Below, piece by piece: positions 37,301-46,314 of a DNA stretch of 64,000 bases. The stretch is from Sergeia podlipaevii (lineage: Eukaryota; Euglenozoa; Kinetoplastea; Trypanosomatida; Trypanosomatidae). The translations under genes were made by a program, and so were the position numbers. Within the stretch, counting starts at the first letter, position 1; the number at the start of each line of letters is the position of its first letter. The notes under the pieces are model-generated. The model was not told the DNA's origin. It searched no databases and was given only the letters and a program-made list of their open reading frames with translations. The DNA lies in the NCBI GenBank assembly GCA_030849805.1, contig JASANZ010002182.1:1-64000 (forward strand), in the 5' to 3' direction.

Positions 37301-40300
37301 TGCTCTTGGCTTTGGAGGCCAGCTGTGTCAGTGTCCTTGTCATGCGTTGTTGAGTTGATGCCTCCACATGTGCACCAGCAATGTTAACGCCAAAGCTTCT
37401 TTCATCAGCTGCCTTAATAAGAGGAGACCCTGTGACTGCATCGAAGACAGCCTCGTTGCCAAGTGGATCGCGGCGCCGAACGGCCGGTCGCGAAGCTTGT
37501 GGCGTAGCTGCCGCAGAGGAAGAGGAAGATGCGGCTCGTTTTGCCACAGCAGCTGCTGAAGAGGAGCTCTCAGAGTAGTCCCGCGCCTCACGCAATCGGC
37601 GATGTTGCAGTCCAGCAATTCGCTGATGCTGTTGCTGTAATCCTGGCGTCGCATTCCTTGTGTCATCACGCAATGCAGCACGTGCCTCTTTGGTTTTCCT
37701 CCCACTCGTTTCCTCTCTTTTGTTGTCCTCTGGAACGGTGTCAGCATTCCATTCTGGACGCTTCTGATGCTCTTGCTTGTGCGTCTGCTCGTGATGGTCA
37801 CTGATGTCGTGATAGGGGTCGCGGCGTGAATGACGGCCTCCTTGTTGCTTACTACTTGCAGCACGTGGGACGGGATACTTCTCTCCTTTGCCTCTACTAG
37901 TGGCTCTCTTATTAGCGCCTGCACCAGCTGCGTTGGTGTAGAGACTTGCAAAGTTAGATTGAGCATCCACCGCAGCAGACGACCTGCGTCGTATAGCAGA
38001 GGATGGTCTTGAGTTCGCGCGTGAAGGATGCTGTCGCGGCTTGTCTCGCGGAAGCGCTTCGTCAATCACCTGGACCCGCTTAGGCAACACGCTCGTCACC
38101 ACACGGCTCTGCAGTGTGCCTACACTTGCTGGCACTCGGGCCCTCCGAATCTTCCCCTGTAACGGCGCCTCGTGGCGATGCTGTGAGCTAGCCTTCCTAC
38201 CGCCCTCTACGCGGCCATTGTACATCTCACCCTCTACCTGTGCCACTCGCACTAACTTCTTGCAATCCATCACACGCTGCTTCAGGTCCGCAATACGGCG
38301 TGTTTCCTCAGGACTGAGACGCGAGATAGACGCTAGCCAACGGATGCTCTGCTCATACTGAGGAATGGCATGCCGTGGCTTCTGTGCTGCTTGTAGCCAA
38401 CGGCCGTGCTGCTCCTTGACACGAGATAGCAGACACACTTCCTCGCGCCACCCAAGCCAGACCTGAATAAGGTGCTGTCGCTCCGCTTCCGACTCATCGT
38501 TGCACGGCACAAGATAGTTGGCTCCGTAATGGTGATGAAGTGCGTCAGCTCCGCTGTGCGAGGAGATCTGAATGGAGTCGCCACGGCTGTTTTTCCAATA
38601 AGGTGCGGAAACAGGGTGACTTCGAGGCCTGCGATCCAGTAAGTGATGATGAATCCCTGATCGCGGACTCCCTTCGCGTTCTGGCTGCTGCTGCTGCTGT
38701 TGTTGTTGCTGGTGCTGAAGACGTTCATAGTACCACTCTTCCGGTCCGTCCGCAGCAGTCCCGCTACAGAAGCTGTTTGGCGCACTACTTTCATACCGTT
38801 GCTGCTGAAGCTGCCCAAGCGGATCTTCTTGATTGCCACGCAGTTTGCCGATTGTACGCCGCATGCGGGCCCGTTCATGCTCCTCGTATTGCCGTTTCAG
38901 CACTCTTACAGCATCGTTAGCGTGATGCACTTTGCGCTCTACGGCCTCTTCAGCCAACGTGATGGAGCGCGCGGCAGGACGTCTGTCGCCGCACGCATGC
39001 TGTGCCTGGGCTAGATTAAAGTAGGTGATGCCAATCGTATTTGCTATAGCGGCTTGGTCAACGTTGCCACCTGTGGACATCGCAATAGAGGCCTGCTCCT
39101 CTTCAATCGCGATGGAGCGTGCGAGACGCTCCGCTGCAAGCGCGTACTCGGCCAAGTTGAAGTGGTAGAGACCCATGTTGTTCTCAATGGCCGCTACCGC
39201 TGCGAGTCTCTCACGCTCAAGCGATGGAGCGTAATAGGGGACGGATACCTCCAGTTCAGGCAGCACCCCAGTGCCACTGTGTCCAGCTACTCTACCCGCA
39301 TGGATATCCAACGCAACTGCAAATAGCGAAGTTGCCTGCCGTTGCTGCTGCTGCTGTGGATCTAGCGTGTATGCAAGTGGTGTACCGGCCTCAGCCTGCA
39401 TTTCTTCCGGCTCTGGGATGTACTTAAATGTCTTGCTGGCACTTCTCTCCGTGACAGCCTCCGCCCTAAGCAGTGTCCGAAGTGCATAGGAATACTTGCC
39501 CTCATTGACAAGCCGCAGCCCTAGCATATTGGCACCACGTACAAAGCCCGTTGCACGTGCTGCCACAGAAGACTCTAACCGCTCCAAGACTGCCACCATC
39601 TCGTCGAGCTCCCGTCGCATCGCATCCTGCTCGCACTCTCCTCCGTCAAGAAGCAACGCACGCGCACGCGGTAAAGCAGATTGCGCTCGTTGAAGTTCTA
39701 ATTGGTGCTCAGCTAGCATGATACGTCGCAGTTGCGCAAATACCTGCTCCAAGGCCGCATCAGCAGCGTTGAGTAGGTGGGACAGATGCAACTCTTCCGT
39801 GTTGACGGCAGCAGCAGCCGCACTCGTGCTCATGCCAGCACTAACGTCAAAGAGAAAACCTACTCTGGGCGTATCTGCGTCAAACGCGCTCGTTGGTGTA
39901 CGTGCGCTTGTTGTAGTTCCTGGAGCGGCGGGGACAGCCACAGGGGAAAAGAAACATGAACTGGGCTCATGAAACCGGTGATACTCCGCAGGTTCTGGAC
40001 TAGATCGGTCATAGGCCTTGGCCTCATTCTCGCGCTTGTGCATGCCGTTCGAAACATGCTGCACCTGTGGCCGACTGTCTCTACTAACATTCAAACCAGG
40101 TTGTGGTGCTACTACTATGTCTAATCCTTTGTTATCCTGGCGTGCAGAGCTGGTATTATCCACCCTATAAGATGATGCCACATCACCGCCAGCGCAGTGA
40201 GTACTTGCCTGATGGTTCACCCTATTAGCATGTGCGTTGTTGCTGTTGTTGCTGCTGTTGCTGCTACCATCACCATTGATGCCAACATAGTTGCTACCTT

Positions 40301-40727
40301 TACCGTCACGGTGTGGCATGGGATGATGAACTACACTGCTGTTTACGTGCTTTGCCGCGGTATGTGCAGCTGTAGAAGCAAAAGGCTTGCCACGAGTAGC
40401 CTCAGCGGCAACAGGGGATGGGGCAGCGCTGCCATCCACCTGACGTTCCTCTGGTGAGCTGTTCACCTTTCCACCGCTGCCGCTGCCGCTGCTGTTGCTG
40501 CTGCCAATGTCTTTGTTAAACCGCGTGTTGCGAGATACTAGGTGTGGTCTACGGGCGTACTTTTGCTGATTACGCACCACGCAGGGGATATCCGCGCCAC
40601 TATTTGGTACGACCACCTCACTTGAGGAGGTACTTGAACACGAAGATGATTGTGAGTCTAGGAAATCATAATACACGCCGCCGCCGCCGCGGTGATGGCT
40701 CTCTGTCCTTTCAGTACTAATTTGCAT
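34320..40727 (-). CDS. Giant TPR-like and IQ-motif protein, 2135 aa
   Basis: The largest gene in the window, continuous and without frameshift. The first 310 residues are disordered (Ser/Asn/His-rich, poly-Asn and poly-Ser). Residues about 310-640 are helical with TPR-like pairs, for example NMGLYHFNLAEYALAAERLARSIAIE and NTIGITYFNLAQAQHACGDRRPAARSI. The next 1450 residues are mostly disordered with poly-Gln runs near 462 and 680 and many Ser/Glu/Arg stretches. The last 20 residues contain EEAAALIQQSWKQSRG, an IQ motif that can bind calmodulin or a related EF-hand protein. TPRs mediate protein contacts, so a scaffold, possibly cytoskeletal or flagellar, is plausible but unproven. It carries no enzyme domain that I recognise. 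A cleaner start cannot be told; the ATG has an acceptor 59 nt upstream. Confidence 0.8.
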   Translation of the reverse strand: MQISTERTESHHRGGGGVYYDFLDSQSSSCSSTSSSEVVVPNSGADIPCVVRNQQKYARRPHLVSRNTRFNKDIGSSNSSGSGSGGKVNSSPEERQVDGSAAPSPVAAEATRGKPFASTAAHTAAKHVNSSVVHHPMPHRDGKGSNYVGINGDGSSNSSNNSNNAHANRVNHQASTHCAGGDVASSYRVDNTSSARQDNKGLDIVVAPQPGLNVSRDSRPQVQHVSNGMHKRENEAKAYDRSSPEPAEYHRFHEPSSCFFSPVAVPAAPGTTTSARTPTSAFDADTPRVGFLFDVSAGMSTSAAAAAVNTEELHLSHLLNAADAALEQVFAQLRRIMLAEHQLELQRAQSALPRARALLLDGGECEQDAMRRELDEMVAVLERLESSVAARATGFVRGANMLGLRLVNEGKYSYALRTLLRAEAVTERSASKTFKYIPEPEEMQAEAGTPLAYTLDPQQQQQRQATSLFAVALDIHAGRVAGHSGTGVLPELEVSVPYYAPSLERERLAAVAAIENNMGLYHFNLAEYALAAERLARSIAIEEEQASIAMSTGGNVDQAAIANTIGITYFNLAQAQHACGDRRPAARSITLAEEAVERKVHHANDAVRVLKRQYEEHERARMRRTIGKLRGNQEDPLGQLQQQRYESSAPNSFCSGTAADGPEEWYYERLQHQQQQQQQQQPEREGSPRSGIHHHLLDRRPRSHPVSAPYWKNSRGDSIQISSHSGADALHHHYGANYLVPCNDESEAERQHLIQVWLGWREEVCLLSRVKEQHGRWLQAAQKPRHAIPQYEQSIRWLASISRLSPEETRRIADLKQRVMDCKKLVRVAQVEGEMYNGRVEGGRKASSQHRHEAPLQGKIRRARVPASVGTLQSRVVTSVLPKRVQVIDEALPRDKPRQHPSRANSRPSSAIRRRSSAAVDAQSNFASLYTNAAGAGANKRATSRGKGEKYPVPRAASSKQQGGRHSRRDPYHDISDHHEQTHKQEHQKRPEWNADTVPEDNKREETSGRKTKEARAALRDDTRNATPGLQQQHQRIAGLQHRRLREARDYSESSSSAAAVAKRAASSSSSAAATPQASRPAVRRRDPLGNEAVFDAVTGSPLIKAADERSFGVNIAGAHVEASTQQRMTRTLTQLASKAKSKYQREVVEPNIASEVAKSDKEAKRGTEREGGDHEQHGHPKPTERITLARCVNVLQAFAAARMSVSLIEAKMRKSCESGHTLSHSDSHTITVCSSDYSEEKIKGPDSLASCEGFVEEMRTRELPEALETRPGTDCSSPMRLPSAPRGADVDLRNMLRTTGRGDVDSRAAQPVGSIVGDDGEKGVIVPNALQTEDDAGELRRIHTNTPSSSGGAPHADVTLPMEQDMRAEEIGGDDFQEEHHVDVAAGHSYDADVDASCLRPRSDHSLGNGEKLRRIKYYGFSLPSSSSTRSSLSQSSFANASSDRRPAAASQASSSSSSPRSRRSSNCSSPFSSAQRESSPCASSSDGRASKGEVEVVQVAQPPACSATVPKSEVDETQNEPHEKENGLTLDAELEVSDTQHAHETVREGHTHCTACEDDIMLRQQHTNVLSGGHFDTPEGLVAVEVEEEEEGPGAQEVEMPEGDEGRVVANTLQTPRCASKASLPETSLILNQTPITKRGQDVNATECLPSAEKVALSPVTTPYLLRACLQDSFSALHTVAETKVEEGPEHVEAPLVDISMPINVAHDTTLVPAPAYLADPTDPRELPNAAGTHRNLSDVRDRSTEYTSAPPDHRHTILVNTNDMEASQDAPAGFSGIQGWPGGHSKRSSSRLSSAVIEAAVAAQHSSALDITNTTAAGSPSSTSSKSRSRQLPGVKGRVMIFVGDSHCHSPHASMLSGLVPLDVYIPPQQPRQEGSSELRSDYRTETFTNADPQSLALYPGLSRMAGRYQKACTPSSLSRATTSHVVSTSVRDHVGSVSEASQTESRFAALMARLLDKGNAVFSNSQADVFSATGTSSQNQWSACGGEAPRSVPGRAPNADFVCEVPAPGSIPTASAERQQQQQQQQSEFLGMNDHRDSTLPFSPPMSGARGGTSHDISRQAGNAARRSAARPAGVIDYTPYRVSDSNQEEEEETEEDPELIKELRQHIIKEEAAALIQQSWKQSRGMSADR

Positions 40728-40786
40728 GTTCTCTTTTTTTTTTCTTGATTTTTTTTTTTTTTGTATGTGTGTATGTGTGTGTACAC

Positions 40787-40788
40787 CT
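40787..40788 (-). promoter_or_regulatory. Predicted spliced-leader acceptor AG
   Basis: CTCCCTGTCTCTTTGAAAC then AG on the coding strand; 59-nt 5' UTR for the giant TPR/IQ gene. Confidence 0.6.
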
Positions 40789-41085
40789 GTTTCAAAGAGA
40801 CAGGGAGTATATATATATAATTATTATTATTTTTAAAAAAAAAAATACAATTTTTGTAACAAAGTGCGGCAGTATTACACACGAAAAAAAAAAAGCAAAA
40901 CCTTAAAATTCCAATCCCAATCAACAAATAAAAGGAAAGGAAAGAAAAGGCACAAAAGCGTTGATATATTGGGCTAGTGCAGTGTCTACAAAGTACAAGT
41001 TCTGTCTTTTTAAAATTATTTTGCCGCGCTTCCAAGCTGTTAGCGTAGTTCTATAATAATGAAAATACTCTATGCATATAAAAGT

Positions 41086-41090
<5 letters not shown>

Positions 41091-41119
<29 letters not shown>
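41091..41119. repeat. (TG) dinucleotide microsatellite
   Basis: About 14 TG units, then ATG TATG spacers; in intergenic DNA. Confidence 0.85.
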
Positions 41120-41127
<8 letters not shown>

Positions 41128-41689
41128 CCAGGCCTACGCCAGTAGAGTGTGACACACACGCACTGAAAACGGTAGGTGTGACTAAACGCAGCACCTGCTC
41201 TAGACAACAATAATATTGATGGTAATAGTGAAAGAAAGATGAGAAGAAGGGAGTTAGATAAATTTAAAGGGGGAAGCGTTATGCACTTCCATACAAGCAA
41301 ATAAAAAATGCGCATCCACCATTTACATATTACGAGTCAACACAAACTATTTTTTTTTTTAAGTATTGCTGCTGTAGTAGTTGCAATACAGTAACATTAA
41401 TGCTCTCACGTGCAACTGCACAAACGCACAAAACGTTTGCATTGAATTCTACCTTCACTGTTAAAACACATCTTGGTAGTAGCGCATCAAACAAAATCAA
41501 CAAGAGATGAATATGTATACACTCTTTCCACTATGAAAAAAAAAACCGAGAGAGATAGTACATGAATGGGAAAACATAAGCTTTAATCTACGCTATTTCA
41601 GAATTAAAAAAAGAAAAGGATGAGCAGTAACGAGAGCAAAAACAAAAAAGAAAGATAGCAGAAAGAGACCCGTAACCCAAGACCTTTAC

Positions 41690-44251
41690 TTACACATCCA
41701 CATCATGCAACAGTGCCGCTATTCCCTCCGTAAAGCACGGTGGTATTGCGCCAATGCTTATATGGGTAGCATCTTCTCTCTCATTCTGCTCAACCACCCC
41801 CTCAAGCACATCAGTGGCAATATCGCTCAGCGCATGCAACAAATGCATTTCTGCGCGGGTGACAGCAACCCTGCTGCCACGCATCAGCCAAACCCTTGAC
41901 GGCAACACACGCCACCCTACGTGCGAAGTCAAGGCACGCATCGCAGCTACTACGCACGATCCCGCAAGATCCATACTGGCAGTAGCGTTCTGTGCCGATG
42001 TCGCACGGCGGTGTAAATTCTGTAGTCGAAGAGCGGCAGCTAGCACGGCCTGAAGCTCCTCTGTGAATGCGGACACCGCAAGCACCTGAGTGTGAGACTG
42101 ATGCCTAGTGTATGCAGTCTGGGCTGCCGCGCCAGCCTTGCTCACACAGAATGAATCTGGAAACTCGACTGCCGCTGAAAAGCTGCTCTGCGTTGGCCAC
42201 TGAATAAGAGAACGAAGCAGCAACGTCAATACAAAGTCGGTTCGTGCGCGTCTGTGATAGTGTCTCTTCGCCTCACGCTCGTTGTCTAGCATGGCTCCTT
42301 CCTCAAGCTGTGAAGATGAGGTCACTGTGCATAGTGGCACACTGGCCAAAGCAGCGTACACATCGCGTGAACCTATCGAGCGAGGTGGCGGTGCTAAGGC
42401 TTGCTGTGTAGGTACCCAGCAATTCTTCTCCTTCTCGCAAAGCCACATGTCCAAAAAGTGCACAACGTCAGTTGAGGAGCCTTGCGTCTCAAGCGCTGAC
42501 AGCATTGCTGCCAATTGAACGACAGAGGCGCCGCCATGGCCGCTGCTGTGGTACAAGCAGTGACCCAGTGCTAGAGCACTCGTTTCAACTCCTGCCCATC
42601 CTGTCTCATCACTTGCAGTTGAAAAAATAGACAGAAGAGAAACATAAGCCTGCCTGGTTTCACCCCAAGTAACGGCACGGCCGCGCTGAGGGTTCACTGT
42701 GGAAGAGCTAGGATGGTGGGAAGTTTGGCAGCGACGATCAGTATGAAGGAGGTGCAGTGATAGCATCGAGAGCCATAGCATTGGCAGTAACTGCAAGCGC
42801 CGCGAATGTGTGCATTCTAGTACCTCGTCGTCTACTCCTCCATCTGCTTCTAAAGCGCTGCACTGCAATTCTGTATAGGCGGGAGGCGGATAAAACCATT
42901 GTTCCGCAGCGCACAGGGCTCCTCTTCTCATGTCAGCTGTTCCTGACTTAATGTTATTCCCACCACCACCGCCTCGCTGCTTTGGTGATGAGTGGCCGCT
43001 GCGAAGTGCAAGCAAAGCATGCCACGTACGATGGTCATACGAGCCATCGCCAAGCTCCAGTAGCGTCGCGGCATGAAAACGCAGCAGTCGCACAAAGGGA
43101 ATGTACGTCTTCTCTGCCTGAAAAAGACAGCCAGTGTACCGACATAGTTCCCAGAGCTTGACGGCACTACAAAAGTGCTCGACTGCCCAATAGAGTGATG
43201 TCCATTGAGTGATTGCGTCGGCTTCAGTGCCTAACACAGAGACACACTTTTGCTGCTCATGTCGCCGTACTCGATGATGCCGAAGATGTCGTTGTCTATG
43301 GTTGCTATGGTTATCATTACGACTAATTGTGGGATATTGATCGCCATCGTGTCGATAAGTTCCGCCGGACGCTCCGGCCAAGGCATAGCGCGCTTGGTTC
43401 GAAGACTGCGATAAGAAAACAGTAGCGGAAAGCGCTACTGCCAGCAGCGGCTCAATGTACTTCTCACCAAAGCCGAATAACGCAGTAAGGTGCAGTAGAG
43501 AAGAAACATAAAACGTAAAATCAACCGCTCTCGCAACCGCCTCGGGACTCAACCTCGGCTGCTGCTGCAGCGACCTCTGCTTTGAAGTTTCCATCCACGC
43601 GGCCCTCTCACTCTTGAAGTTTACAATCACATGATGGGCATGATAATGGATAAAGCGCTCAAGTGCAGCCAGCCTTGCTTCATCGAGTTCGCTTGTATGA
43701 GCAAGAGACAAGGGCAGAGGAAGCCTTTCTTCCACAGCTTCATCTTCTGGGATTCTCATATCTGCAATGCACGAGAACGAAGGCGTCACAGTCGTGCTTC
43801 CCTCCTTTATTGCCTCTGACGTAACGTCACACAAGAGCATCTCGTTCTCCTCCAGGTCACCACCACTCCTGTTGTTTGGCAAAAAAGACAAGAAAGCATC
43901 TTCCCCACGCTTTACGCAGCCTTGCTCCTCAGAGCTAACTGCAACGGCCTGCGCACATTCACGGAGCAACTGCACTGTTTGCTCAGCTCCGTCGCTCCTG
44001 CTATAGTAGTGCTTGCCCAACTGGATGTACCGCAGCACACGGCCAACGGGAAACACGTATGGAACGCTAGCATTGCGTCTCGACGCAGACAACGAGGATG
44101 GTACTGTGGCCGATGCATTACAAAGAACAACGTTACTGGTAGAAAAACCATGAAGAGACAACGAGAAAATAACCAAGCTAAAGCAAGGCCTTTCATTATA
44201 TGTAGTACCGCAGCACCGGTAGGTCAGTAGTTTCAGTAATCGGCTTCGCAT
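41690..44251 (-). CDS. Large alpha-helical protein with leader-like N-terminus, 853 aa
   Basis: The frame reaches a TTG at 44467; the ATG at 44251, ten nt after an acceptor, is chosen. It begins MRSRLLKLLTYRCCGTTYNERP, basic and hydrophobic with no acidic residue for the first 19, which fits a mitochondrial presequence. The rest is rich in Leu and Ala with many helical segments, including a solenoid-like part LYWAVEHFCSAVKLWELCRYTGCLFQAEKTY. Low-complexity His/Arg and Gly runs are inserted. It could be a PPR/RAP-type or mitoribosome-assembly protein, but I recognise no domain. Neighbouring genes encode an RNA methyltransferase, a Nudix protein and a TUTase, which fits but does not prove an RNA role. 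Confidence 0.75.
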   Translation of the reverse strand: MRSRLLKLLTYRCCGTTYNERPCFSLVIFSLSLHGFSTSNVVLCNASATVPSSLSASRRNASVPYVFPVGRVLRYIQLGKHYYSRSDGAEQTVQLLRECAQAVAVSSEEQGCVKRGEDAFLSFLPNNRSGGDLEENEMLLCDVTSEAIKEGSTTVTPSFSCIADMRIPEDEAVEERLPLPLSLAHTSELDEARLAALERFIHYHAHHVIVNFKSERAAWMETSKQRSLQQQPRLSPEAVARAVDFTFYVSSLLHLTALFGFGEKYIEPLLAVALSATVFLSQSSNQARYALAGASGGTYRHDGDQYPTISRNDNHSNHRQRHLRHHRVRRHEQQKCVSVLGTEADAITQWTSLYWAVEHFCSAVKLWELCRYTGCLFQAEKTYIPFVRLLRFHAATLLELGDGSYDHRTWHALLALRSGHSSPKQRGGGGGNNIKSGTADMRRGALCAAEQWFYPPPAYTELQCSALEADGGVDDEVLECTHSRRLQLLPMLWLSMLSLHLLHTDRRCQTSHHPSSSTVNPQRGRAVTWGETRQAYVSLLSIFSTASDETGWAGVETSALALGHCLYHSSGHGGASVVQLAAMLSALETQGSSTDVVHFLDMWLCEKEKNCWVPTQQALAPPPRSIGSRDVYAALASVPLCTVTSSSQLEEGAMLDNEREAKRHYHRRARTDFVLTLLLRSLIQWPTQSSFSAAVEFPDSFCVSKAGAAAQTAYTRHQSHTQVLAVSAFTEELQAVLAAALRLQNLHRRATSAQNATASMDLAGSCVVAAMRALTSHVGWRVLPSRVWLMRGSRVAVTRAEMHLLHALSDIATDVLEGVVEQNEREDATHISIGAIPPCFTEGIAALLHDVDV

Positions 44252-44745
44252 GTCAGTGTATCTAAGAATATACTTTTTTGTAAATGTTTGATGTGTATGT
44301 ATGTGTGTATGTGTGTATGTGTGTATGTGTGTAATCTGGACGTATTTTTCCTCCTTATTAAAAAAAAGTCTATCTTGAAGATTTGCAGTACTTTCCGAAG
44401 AGAGAGAAGGGGGGGGAGCGGAAAAGAAGAACGAGTATCTTATTATTTTATATGCAATCCGCCCCAAGTCAAGGAAAGAATAGCTGAGTCTTTAAAATAG
44501 CCTTTATAGAGTCTTCCCGCTCCTTACATACCTTTTTGAGTACATTTTCGCAAAATTTAAACAAAATGATTATATTGTGCTGTTATTATAGGGGGGCTTC
44601 CACTATTACTCGTAGATTCACAAAATGGTACGTGAGTCCAGGCTTCTAATCCAATACTGACTAGTGGCGATGAATTCATACCTCTGCGTGAGCGCGCTGC
44701 TCAATTAGTCTTTATGCTCGTGATATGGCAATACTATCATTATTT
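44252..44745. other. Intergenic, no gene seen
   Basis: Spacer with a GTAT/GTGT repeat at 44292-44333 and a G7 run near 44410. Confidence 0.75.
44262..44263 (-). promoter_or_regulatory. Possible spliced-leader acceptor AG
   Basis: A TATATTCTTAG context on the coding strand gives a 10-nt 5' UTR. Another AG nearby makes it less certain. Confidence 0.4.
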
Positions 44746-45780
44746 TCACTGCGCATCTCCATCGCTGACGCTTTCGCTCTCGTCCTCCTCAGAACTAGAG
44801 AACGCCTTTCGCTCTGCCACTTTATGCAAAACACTAAAGTACATGGGGCCCCATCCCTCCGCCACATCAGGCAGAAGAATCCACCCCTTCTCCGTCGGCT
44901 CCCCAATCGACACCGCCTCTGGTGTCACGACTTGTATCTCGCAGCGCGTCCTACGCAGCGCATCCGCAACGACGCCGTCGTTCTCAAGAGGAGAAATCGA
45001 ACAAGTGCTATAGACCACGCGGCCACCAACTGCACAAGTCTCTAGAGCGCGCTGAAGAATGGACCGCTGCAGGGCGGCCAGTTTCACCGTTGTGTCCGAG
45101 CTCCACTCACGTGCAGAGACAGCGCTACCACCCGCTTGCAAAAGCAGGTGTCGCTCTGACGAGCACGGCGCATCTACAAGCACACAGCTGTAGCGACCGG
45201 GGTCATACCACGTCTCCGCCTTGCGCTGCGTCGTGCGCCACGGGACGTAGTTGACAGGCACGTGCTCAATGAGATTACGCTTAAGGCGTGCGCAGCGGTC
45301 CGCGCGGGCTTCATTAGAGGTCAGTTCGCCCTCCGGAGAAAGATACTGGCAAATCGCTATAGACTTGCCACCAGGAGCGGCACACACATCTAGAACGCGG
45401 TCAAACGCGCCAACCTTGAGCTGCTCCACCACCAACGCAGAGGCGTAGTCCATTAAGTAGTAGCCCCTGATGCCAAACTCATCAATTATAGGTTTGCCAA
45501 TAAGCAGCTGCGAGTACTCTTTACCAGACATCCCTTCTCGCCCTTTAGGCTGATACGCCTGCGTCAGGCCCTCTGGGTCAACCAGCTCCAATCCCGCTAC
45601 AACCTCATCCAAGGGAAGTTGGCAAAAGCGGTTGCGGAGGGCTATCTTGCGAGGCTCCGTTAGCATGGCTCGGCGCAGTGCGGGCCACCGGTCGCCAAAG
45701 ATATCTGTGTAGTACTGCTCAAAGGTGCGAGACCTCTCGTCTGCGGTGGCATCCGCGCGCTTTGCACGTTTAGGCGGCAT
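44746..45780 (-). CDS. NSUN-type RNA m5C methyltransferase, NSUN3/4-like
   Basis: The 344-aa product has the SAM-dependent RNA (cytosine-5) methyltransferase core. The SAM-binding loop is DVCAAPGGKS at 131-140, motif IV is VDAPCSS with Cys206, and motif VI is YSTCSISPLEND with Cys260, the usual catalytic cysteine (motif IV Cys helps release). The preceding MDYASALVV and the C-terminal WGPMYFSVL are shared with the NSUN3/NSUN4 group, which acts on mitochondrial tRNA or rRNA. There is no RNA-binding PUA domain. The N-terminus MPPKRAKRAD is basic and short, so location is uncertain; nuclear and mitochondrial are both possible. The acidic Ser tail ends GDAQ. A close homologue search would settle the subgroup. 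Confidence 0.9.
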   Translation of the reverse strand: MPPKRAKRADATADERSRTFEQYYTDIFGDRWPALRRAMLTEPRKIALRNRFCQLPLDEVVAGLELVDPEGLTQAYQPKGREGMSGKEYSQLLIGKPIIDEFGIRGYYLMDYASALVVEQLKVGAFDRVLDVCAAPGGKSIAICQYLSPEGELTSNEARADRCARLKRNLIEHVPVNYVPWRTTQRKAETWYDPGRYSCVLVDAPCSSERHLLLQAGGSAVSAREWSSDTTVKLAALQRSILQRALETCAVGGRVVYSTCSISPLENDGVVADALRRTRCEIQVVTPEAVSIGEPTEKGWILLPDVAEGWGPMYFSVLHKVAERKAFSSSEEDESESVSDGDAQ

Positions 45781-46314
45781 TTCTCCTAATTCTTTTTTAT
45801 CTTGTCTTAAGTTACTAAAAGAAAAATGCGTACGTGTTTCTATTTGTTAAGTTACGTTCAGCTTCTTCATACACATGATAATTATTCATTATTGTTAGTC
45901 AGTAGCATAGCATACATAGAGGACAACGAAAAGAAAATGCACATTGAAAGGAGAAAAAAAAAACAGCAGGAAGAACAAGTAAACAAGTACTTAAGAAATA
46001 CAGACTCATGTAAGTCACGCTTTCATTTTCTTTGCCACTCCCACGACGAACATTGCCCCCACCCCCCTCCTCCTCTTCACACTTCTTTTTTACTAAAGGC
46101 GAAAACAGATGCCTAGCAAACAGCACCTAAAACTGACAACAACGAAATACTCCTCACCGAGAGACACAAGAACGGAAAACAACACCAATTAGAAATTCTC
46201 TTCTGTAAAAAAAAAAAAAAAAAAAAGACACCCCAACGATAACAAGAGAGAAGGTATATCTGTAAATAAAGAAAATGTATCTTCGTCACAATAATAAAAA
46301 TGCCCCCGTATTTT
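45781..46314. other. Intergenic, no gene seen
   Basis: Spacer with a 19-A run at about 46208-46226 and no credible frame. Confidence 0.75.
45815..45816 (-). promoter_or_regulatory. Predicted spliced-leader acceptor AG
   Basis: CATTTTTCTTTT then AG on the coding strand; 34-nt 5' UTR for the NSUN gene. Confidence 0.65.

Larger units (their letters stand above)
40728..41689. other. Intergenic, no gene seen
   Basis: Spacer of about 960 bp. It holds a GT repeat (41091-41119), T-runs and no credible frame. The 125-aa frame at 40658-41035 is Phe/Cys-rich and overlaps the giant gene's start. Confidence 0.7.
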
